The notes beneath the pieces are model-generated. The model made no database searches. It was not told where the DNA came from and saw only the letters and a list, made by a program, of their open reading frames with translations. The position numbers and the translations under genes were made by a program. This document shows positions 39,601 through 43,875 of a stretch of DNA of 43,875 bases, piece after piece (position 1 is the first letter of the stretch; each line of letters starts with the position of its first letter). This DNA comes from RUG626 sp964411785 (GTDB lineage Bacteria; Bacillota; Clostridia; Oscillospirales; Oscillospiraceae), in the NCBI GenBank assembly GCA_964411785.1, contig CAYPMJ010000003.1, positions 1 to 43,875 on the forward strand, read 5' to 3'.

Positions 39601-39747
39601 AACTCCAGCACACACGTTGTGAACGTCTGGACATGGTGGAGGACGCTTTACACTGTCGGTATCTGGGGCTCAGGCATACTGACTGCCGCATGCGCCGTCT
39701 GCTGGCTCATTGGCAGCGGCAGGAAAAAGGAGGAGAAGGTAAAATGA
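36643..39747 (+). CDS. Membrane-bound GH3 beta-glycosidase with permuted domain order
   Basis: The start is taken as the second ATG (36643), six bases after GAGGAGG; the ATG at 36637 touches the ribosome binding site. The 1034-residue product has a membrane helix at about 8-27. A GH3 C-type domain follows (about 60-400; ALLKNTDDALPLASNAKITL, then VVVGRPGGENAYYYPG), then a fibronectin-like domain (about 405-535; YGLSYTTFEQTL, GSVAGKSVIQLYAQAP). The GH3 N-type barrel is at about 670-960. The usual order is barrel first, so domains are swapped, as in some rumen beta-glucosidases. Barrel motifs are GRGGEYYSEDP (near 790), KHIAFNDQE (near 823) and probable nucleophile aspartate in NVTDFTG (near 918). 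A second helix at about 995-1020 is followed by a basic tail. Both ends are probably in the membrane with the enzyme outside. The likely substrate is a beta-glucoside or xyloside. Confidence 0.88.
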   Translation: MLRKTNLWRGLTLVFALLLAVSLVASSILESYRTSVDAFFGTRSQQVVTEQSEDGSDAWTFLSSFKTAAEAYEGLREFAIRESQETYALLKNTDDALPLASNAKITLMGIRSYAPVYSNEGGSVTDGKSTVQIFDAFAERGFQLNPSMLAAYAKYFSDKTWTTPQFGGGILPSYADITAFDDPCELTMSELAALNPDYSSQYAEYSDAAIVVVGRPGGENAYYYPGSEGLADGVHTVTGNILSLSDEEMEVIEEAKANFDKVIVLINATNPMEIGNLAEDPEIDAILWIGYPGAYGFYGVADVLNGTISPSAHLGDTFAKNSALAPAMMNFGDIPWSNAGDFDSVYAVNSYLVESEGIYTGYRYYETRYADIVLGNGGSQASAGTYANSDGTVATADGVWDYSNEVVYPFGYGLSYTTFEQTLDDVVLHGDKRTAEVTVTVTNTGSVAGKSVIQLYAQAPYTDYDRQYGVEKSAIQLMDFEKTNTLAAGESQTITMTVDMSNLASYDYQNAKTFIVDPGEYYFAIGEDAHDALNNVLAAQGKTTADGMTADGDASKTWSWTWTGDVDADTFSVSSTGVEITNRLSDGDFAMDINAFLPGTATYLSRSDWDGTFPETITGLTADANLTRLLKNDLKTISTTDDTSDLVFGDTSSTLTLNDLKGADYDDPRWDELINKATVDEFLTFAANAFHNIQNIDSVGLLQYGADDGPGGSDSHYLTEGQYQGTAYVDAADYDYGTRVATTPQNLAYSWNKELSYEYGAIILGESTLVLNLPIMIGPGGNIHRHAWNGRGGEYYSEDPILSGFIGSANVQGAQSKGCLVNVKHIAFNDQEINRSGIAIFMNEQKARELELRNLQQMLTGAGKPASMADDEEAYTVGALGVMSSYNRIGAVAPSANKAVMVDIMRDEWGFKGYNVTDFTGVSPKAAPKESILYGTTAFCGFGVDASITYWSGDALKGDREMLLAVKQDLHYLLYALANSAAMNGVNSSTHVVNVWTWWRTLYTVGIWGSGILTAACAVCWLIGSGRKKEEKVK

Positions 39748-40154
39748 AGTCAACCTCTAAGATTCACTCCCTCATCATCATGGTCATCGCCCTTGTGGGC
39801 CTCGTCTTCTATTTTGTCACATCCTTCACAGGATACCTGGCCAACGCCTCGGTGAACGCCGCTCCCATCGTCCTGACCATCGCTGCGGAGCTGGCCCTTG
39901 CGGTCTTCGCCTTTAAGGGCGGGAGCCTTGCGCCGGTTCTCCGGGACGGGCTGCTGCTCCTGGCCGGCTGCTTTCTCATAATCTCCTTTGCGGCGTTCGT
40001 GCTGGGCCGTGTGACTCTGGCCGCCGACGTCTACTTCATCCCCGTAAACTACCCAGCCGCTGAGGAGACGGCCTTGAACCTCTCCTTCGTGGGCCTTGCC
40101 GGCTACCTGCTGTCGGTTATCGGCACTATTGCGCTGGCCTTCAGAAAGATCTGA
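39744..40154 (+). CDS. Small four-helix membrane protein coupled to the GH3 enzyme
   Basis: The 136-residue product starts at ATG 39744, which overlaps the GH3 stop as ATGA; AAGGAGGAGAAGG lies just upstream. Four hydrophobic segments are visible: about 8-34 (SLIIMVIALVGLVFYFV), 40-60 (PIVLTIAAELALAVFAF), 66-90 (LRDGLLLLAGCFLIISFAAF) and 112-132 (VGLAGYLLSVIGTIALAF). A loop between helices 3 and 4 contains VYFIPVNYPAAEETALN. I know no family. Coupling suggests it helps place or stabilise the membrane-bound GH3 enzyme, or handles its product; this is inference. A strong terminator follows. Confidence 0.78.
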   Translation: MKSTSKIHSLIIMVIALVGLVFYFVTSFTGYLANASVNAAPIVLTIAAELALAVFAFKGGSLAPVLRDGLLLLAGCFLIISFAAFVLGRVTLAADVYFIPVNYPAAEETALNLSFVGLAGYLLSVIGTIALAFRKI

Positions 40155-40161
40155 CACGTCT

Positions 40162-40196
40162 AAAGGCCCGTCCCCGGAAACGGGACGGGCCTTTGC
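40162..40196 (+). terminator. Rho-independent terminator of the GH3 operon
   Basis: AAAGGCCCGTCCC (40162-40174) and GGGACGGGCCTTT (40182-40194) pair exactly around a 7-base loop and end in TTTGCTTT, eight bases past the stop. Confidence 0.9.
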
Positions 40197-40266
40197 TTTC
40201 CCAAACCCTATGGATCTTTAAAGCTTTTTTAAAGCCTTAAATAATACTGGAAGGAGTCATACGCAC

Positions 40267-42672
40267 ATGAGAGCAATTTCGTTTGTCGACGGCTGGACCT
40301 GCCGTCACCTGGATGATCCGGGCCCGGGGGAGCCGGTGCGCATCCCCCACGACGCTGCAAGGTATGAGCAGCGCAGCGCGACGGCCCCGGGCGGGACCAA
40401 CACAGGCTGGTACGAGGCCTTCGATTACCTCTACGAGAAGCGATTCACCCCAGCGCCTGAGCTTATGGGGAGGACGCTGCTGCTGGAGTTTGAGGGCGTC
40501 TACCGCAATGCGGAGGTCATACTAAACGGCGAGAAGCTCTGCTTTCGCCCCTATGGCTACACCAACTTCTACGTAAATCTCACCGGCAAGCTGCGGGACG
40601 GTGAGGAAAACGTTCTCCAGGTGATAGCCCGGAACGCCGACCAGCCAAACTCCCGCTGGTACTCAGGTACCGGAATCTACAGGCCTGTGCGCCTGTGGGT
40701 AGGCGGTGAGCGCTATATAGGGCCCAACGGTCTTCGTATCCGTACGCTCTCCCTTGACCCGGAAAGAGTTGCCATCTCCGTCCGGACAGAGGGCACAGGG
40801 AGGGTCGCTGTGACGATCCTCGACGGGGAGCAGGTCATCGCCTCCGCCGCCGGCGACAGTGTCGGGACGGTGAACTTTGAGCTTGATCTCCCGGGCGCCG
40901 GGCTGTGGAGCCCGGCTGACCCGAAACTGTATACCTGCCGCGCTGAATTTGAGGGCGACACAGCCGAGAGCACATTTGGCATCCGCACAATCTCCTGGGA
41001 TGAGCGGGGGTTCCTCATAAACGGCGAGCGCTTCATCCTCAACGGCGCATGTATCCACCACGACAACGGCCTTCTGGGCGCTGTGTGCGACCCGGACGCC
41101 GTCTCCCGTAAGGTGCGTCTTCTCAGGGAGAACGGTTATAACGCCATCCGCTCTGCCCACAACCCGTGCTCAAAGACCATCCTTGACGAGTGCGACAGGC
41201 AGGGCATGCTGATGATGGATGAGTATATCGACCACTGGTATATCCACAAGACCGCCCACGACTACGTCGACTACTTCTCCCAGTGGTGGCGTCAGGACCT
41301 TGAGGACATGGTGGACAAGGACTATAACCACCCCAGTGTTGTGCTCTACTCAATCGGCAACGAGGTGAGCGAGACGGCGCAGAAGAGGGGGGTGGAGCTC
41401 ACCCGGGCGATGACGGAGCATCTCCACTCGCTTGACAGCACACGGCCTGTCACCTGCGGGGTAAATATCTTCTTTAACCTCTTAAGCTCCATGGGCTTTG
41501 GCGTTTACAGCGACGAGAAGGCCGCGAAGGACGCCAGGCGCGCCGAGGCGCTGCGCCAGGACGGAAAGCCGGCGAAGGACAAGGCCGTGGGAAGTCAGTT
41601 CTTCAACAATCTCGCGGGACTTCTGGGCGATGAGTTCATGAAGCGCGGCGCGACGCTCCACGGGTGCGATGTGAAGACGAGGGACGCCTTTGCCCAGATG
41701 GATATAGCCGGGTATAACTACGGCATTTACCGCTATGAGCACGACCTGCGCAAATACCCCAACAGGCTCATCCTCGGCAGCGAGACATTCTGCTCCGACG
41801 CCTATCGCTTCAGGGAGCTTGCAAAGAAGGAGCCGCATCTCATAGGCGACTTTGTCTGGGCCGGCATGGACTACCTGGGAGAGGTGATGATAGGCTCATG
41901 GGTGTACGGGGAAGACGCCGAAGGCTTTGACGCCGGCCTCGGGTGGGTGTCCTCGGGCTCAGGCCGCATAGACCTTACCGGAAAGCCCCTCGGCGAGTCG
42001 CTGTATACCCGGGTGGCTCTGGAGGCTGCGGAGGGGCCCTTTATCGCGGTGCGGCCCGTCAATCACTCAGGGGAGAAGCACAGCCCATCAGCCTGGAAGA
42101 TGACTGACGCTGAGCCCACCTGGTCCTGGCGGGGCTGCGAGGGACGCACAGCCGAGGTCGAGGTCTACTCCCGGGCGTCACGCGTGAGGCTCCTGCTGAA
42201 CGGAAAGGTGGTGGGCGACAAGGGTGCGAGGAACGACTGCCGCTTTAAGTTCTCAATCCCCTATGAAAACGGCGAGCTTACGGCAATCGCCCTTGACGGC
42301 GACAGGAAGGAGACAGGGCGCGTTACCCTCACCACCGCCGGTGAGGAGACCGAGCTCCGCCTTGAGCCGGAGACGGCCCAGGCAGCGCCGGATCACCTCC
42401 TCTACGTGCGCATAAGATACACTGATGAAGAGGGACTTTTAAAGCCGATGGAGCGGGGGACAGTGAAGGTCGGCGTCACAGGCGGCAGCCTTCTCGCCCT
42501 TGGCAGCGGGTGCCCGTACAATAAGCGCGGGTTCCTCACCGACGAGACAGACACATATTATGGCGAGGCGCTGGCCATCATCCGCGCAGGGGACGCCGGA
42601 GACGTGGTACTCACAGCCTCCGACGGCACGCTTCAAAGTTGCGTGACAGTCCCAATCGCCCGGGACCTATAA
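40267..42672 (+). CDS. Cytoplasmic GH2 beta-galactosidase/beta-glycosidase
   Basis: The 801-residue product has no signal peptide. It shows the GH2 order: jelly-roll sugar-binding domain (about 1-150; GTNTGWYEAFDYLYEKRF, NSRWYSGTGIYRPVRLW), Ig-like domain (about 155-250), barrel (about 250-560) and C-terminal Ig-like domains (about 590-801). The acid/base is E366 (SIGNEVSE) and the probable nucleophile E506 (LILGSETFCSD). NGACIHHDNGLLGAV and RSAHNPCSK are typical GH2 barrel sites. The family includes beta-galactosidases, beta-glucuronidases and beta-mannosidases. The shape is closest to clostridial beta-galactosidase-type enzymes, but the substrate cannot be fixed from sequence. GGAAGGAG lies 10 bases before the ATG. 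It follows the GH3 operon after a terminator, so it has its own promoter and may act on sugars released outside by the GH3 enzyme. Confidence 0.9.
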   Translation: MRAISFVDGWTCRHLDDPGPGEPVRIPHDAARYEQRSATAPGGTNTGWYEAFDYLYEKRFTPAPELMGRTLLLEFEGVYRNAEVILNGEKLCFRPYGYTNFYVNLTGKLRDGEENVLQVIARNADQPNSRWYSGTGIYRPVRLWVGGERYIGPNGLRIRTLSLDPERVAISVRTEGTGRVAVTILDGEQVIASAAGDSVGTVNFELDLPGAGLWSPADPKLYTCRAEFEGDTAESTFGIRTISWDERGFLINGERFILNGACIHHDNGLLGAVCDPDAVSRKVRLLRENGYNAIRSAHNPCSKTILDECDRQGMLMMDEYIDHWYIHKTAHDYVDYFSQWWRQDLEDMVDKDYNHPSVVLYSIGNEVSETAQKRGVELTRAMTEHLHSLDSTRPVTCGVNIFFNLLSSMGFGVYSDEKAAKDARRAEALRQDGKPAKDKAVGSQFFNNLAGLLGDEFMKRGATLHGCDVKTRDAFAQMDIAGYNYGIYRYEHDLRKYPNRLILGSETFCSDAYRFRELAKKEPHLIGDFVWAGMDYLGEVMIGSWVYGEDAEGFDAGLGWVSSGSGRIDLTGKPLGESLYTRVALEAAEGPFIAVRPVNHSGEKHSPSAWKMTDAEPTWSWRGCEGRTAEVEVYSRASRVRLLLNGKVVGDKGARNDCRFKFSIPYENGELTAIALDGDRKETGRVTLTTAGEETELRLEPETAQAAPDHLLYVRIRYTDEEGLLKPMERGTVKVGVTGGSLLALGSGCPYNKRGFLTDETDTYYGEALAIIRAGDAGDVVLTASDGTLQSCVTVPIARDL

Positions 42673-42810
42673 AGTGATGGCGATGTGAATAGATGTCCAC
42701 GCCGCACTCAGTGCCATCGGACATTAAGCATTTACCCCACGGACATTTTTGTGCATCCGTGCCGGTTGCCCCGCTGTGGACAAGGCACGGGCATCTGACC
42801 TTAAATTTAA

Positions 42811-42845
42811 GGCGGGAGGCGCTTTCGCGCACTCCCGCCGTTTTC
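42811..42845. terminator. Terminator between GH2 and HAD genes
   Basis: GGCGGGAG (42811-42818) pairs with CTCCCGCC (42832-42839), with an inner GCGC...GCGC stem, followed by GTTTTCATTT. It lies between convergent genes and serves the GH2 gene; the minus strand has an AAATTTAA flank that is weaker. Confidence 0.82.
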
Positions 42846-42860
42846 ATTTAAGACGTGGTG

Positions 42861-43505
42861 TCAGACATATTTTAAGATCTCAGCCGGTGTGTCAACTATG
42901 CATGACGCTCCGGCCTTTTCAAGCTGTTCTCTGGTGCGAAAGCCCCAGGCCGCCGAGATGCAGGGCAGCCCCGCTTTGCGTGCGGTCTCAATGTCGACCT
43001 CCGAGTCACCGATGTACACCGACTCCCACGGCTCACTCATGAGCTCCTTCAGCGCCGCCTCAACGCAGTCCGGCTCCGGCTTTCTTCTTATAAGCGGAGT
43101 CTCGCCCACAGCCACCCAGATCCAGGCCCCGAAAAACGAGCGGACAAGCTTTTTCGTGCTCTCGTCCGGCTTATTTGACACAACCGCCATCTTGTACTCC
43201 CTCGAGGCGAGCTTCCGGAGAAGCTCACCTATGCCGTCGTACGGAGCCGTCTTCACCTGGTTATGGCCCAGATAGTACGCCCTGTACTCCTCCAAGATGC
43301 CGTCAAAGTCCGGCGTATCCCGTCCCTGGGGGAGCGACATCTCAAGAAGATGAGCGCTGCCGTTGCCAACAGATGCCCGTATCTCCTCAATTGAGCGCTG
43401 GGGAAGGCCTCGGCTTTTTAAAATATGATTCACGCTGTCCCGCAGGTCCTCCAGCGTGTCAAGAAGCGTCCCGTCAAGGTCAAACAGGACTGTGGTCACT
43501 CTCAT
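42861..43505 (-). CDS. HAD-family phosphatase, phosphoglycolate phosphatase-like (Gph/PpaX type)
   Basis: The 214-residue product has the full HAD set: motif I VLFDLDGTLLDT (nucleophile D9, acid/base D11), motif II AVVSNKP (near 110), motif III lysine in RRKPEPDC (near 140) and motif IV YIGDSEVDIETA (near 164). The helical C1 cap at about 18-85 fits phosphoglycolate phosphatase or pyrophosphatase PpaX-type enzymes, which clear small phosphoesters. The exact substrate is not predictable. The ATG overlaps the stop of the small upstream gene as ATGA, so the three right-hand genes are translated as a chain. Confidence 0.88.
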   Translation of the reverse strand: MRVTTVLFDLDGTLLDTLEDLRDSVNHILKSRGLPQRSIEEIRASVGNGSAHLLEMSLPQGRDTPDFDGILEEYRAYYLGHNQVKTAPYDGIGELLRKLASREYKMAVVSNKPDESTKKLVRSFFGAWIWVAVGETPLIRRKPEPDCVEAALKELMSEPWESVYIGDSEVDIETARKAGLPCISAAWGFRTREQLEKAGASCIVDTPAEILKYV

Positions 43506-43747
43506 TCCTCAAGCTCCACTCCCCAGTCGGACACGACCTTGTTAAGGAGCCTTGTCAGCGCAATCAGGCCGTCGCGGGTAACGAGGATGCTGGCCACCTC
43601 ATCCGCCACCTGTGCGGACACATCCGTAAGCGTCCCGTCCCGCACCCCGAACCTGTGCTCAGTGTATATGTGGGTGAAGGAGAGCGCCACCTCCGGCTTA
43701 TTCTTGTTATGGGTGATGTTGAAGGTGTTGGCAAAGACGGGCTTCAT
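43502..43747 (-). CDS. Small conserved-looking protein of unknown function, DUF3467-like
   Basis: The 81-residue product reads MKPVFANTFNITHNKNKPEV, then LSFTHIYTEHRF and DEVASILVTRDGLIALTRLL, ending in an acidic WGVELEE. Strands followed by a C-terminal helix with an L-V-T-x-x-G-L-x-x-L pattern recall DUF3467 proteins, but the match is weak. No signal peptide or membrane helix is present. It is locked between two ATGA overlaps: its start overlaps the TSCPD gene stop and its end overlaps the HAD phosphatase start. That argues it is a real, co-translated gene. Confidence 0.7.
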   Translation of the reverse strand: MKPVFANTFNITHNKNKPEVALSFTHIYTEHRFGVRDGTLTDVSAQVADEVASILVTRDGLIALTRLLNKVVSDWGVELEE

Positions 43748-43875
43748 GCTCTCATCCTCTTTTCCTCATCCAGCGCCTCCTGCAAGGCTATTGCTATCTG
43801 GTCCGGGCATGAGGTGTCCTTCATCCCGCACTTCACACCCCGTAGCCGCTCTATGACATCCTCTGCCCGCTGCCC
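43744..43875 (-). CDS. TSCPD-domain protein, C-terminal part (5' end beyond window)
   Basis: The minus strand is open from the right edge to a TGA at 43744, giving 43 residues: a helix EDVIERLRGVKCGMKDTSCP followed by DQIAIALQEALDEEK. The TSCPD sequence names the TSCPD domain, also found at the C-terminus of some ribonucleotide reductases. The stand-alone version is a family of about 80 residues (TIGR03905 type) common in Clostridia, and the spacing of VKCGxKDTSCPDQ fits it. The two cysteines suggest metal binding. Function is not known. Its stop overlaps the next start as ATGA. Confidence 0.8.
   Translation of the reverse strand, partial: GQRAEDVIERLRGVKCGMKDTSCPDQIAIALQEALDEEKRMRA

Overview
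The window looks like chromosomal DNA from a motile, GC-rich member of the Clostridia, most probably an Oscillospirales-type gut or rumen anaerobe. The reasons are the Bacillota flagellar gene order (flgM-flgN-flgK-flgL-yviE-fliW-csrA and fliD-fliS), the ylqG/ylqH pair, SLH-anchored surface proteins, a domain-permuted GH3 enzyme, and strong AAGGAG-type ribosome binding sites with frequent TTG starts. The assignment is inferred from gene content only. No rRNA, tRNA, CRISPR array, transposase or phage gene is visible.

Layout, left to right. (1) Bases 1-4976, minus strand: an operon of an FtsE-like ABC ATPase with degenerate catalytic motifs, an FtsA-like actin-fold ATPase, a degenerate EAL-HDOD protein, and a low-complexity membrane protein that runs off the left edge. 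(2) Bases 5207-11527, minus strand: a membrane-anchored protein and two related secreted proteins, followed by fliD, fliS and a fliT-like gene. (3) Bases 11659-13183, plus strand: an orphan ParA ATPase and a ComFB-domain protein, ending at a bidirectional terminator. (4) Bases 13272-20040, minus strand: flgM, flgN-like, flgK, flgL, yviE-like, fliW, csrA and a coiled-coil gene. (5) Bases 20425-24915, minus strand: cheA-cheW-cheR-cheB. (6) Bases 25280-36275, plus strand: a ylqG/fliK-like gene, an flhB C-terminus-like gene, a PilZ gene, and two very large SLH surface proteins. (7) Bases 36643-42672, plus strand: a membrane-bound GH3 enzyme with a small four-helix membrane protein, and a cytoplasmic GH2 enzyme. 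(8) Bases 42861-43875, minus strand: a TSCPD-domain protein cut by the right edge, a small unknown protein and a HAD phosphatase.

How it fits together. Two strong sigma-28-type promoters of the form TTAAnTTn-N11-GCCGATnn precede the flgM operon and the cheA operon. A weaker third one precedes the secreted-protein/fliD block. The window is therefore mostly the late-class flagellar and chemotaxis regulon: filament junction, cap and chaperones, the FliW/CsrA switch, the anti-sigma factor and the chemotaxis core. No flagellin, basal body or cheY gene is visible. Three possible cyclic-dinucleotide proteins (EAL-HDOD, ComFB, PilZ) lie among the motility and surface genes. The least explained parts are the ParA-ComFB pair, the FtsA-like/pseudo-FtsE operon, and the secreted three-gene block joined to fliD.
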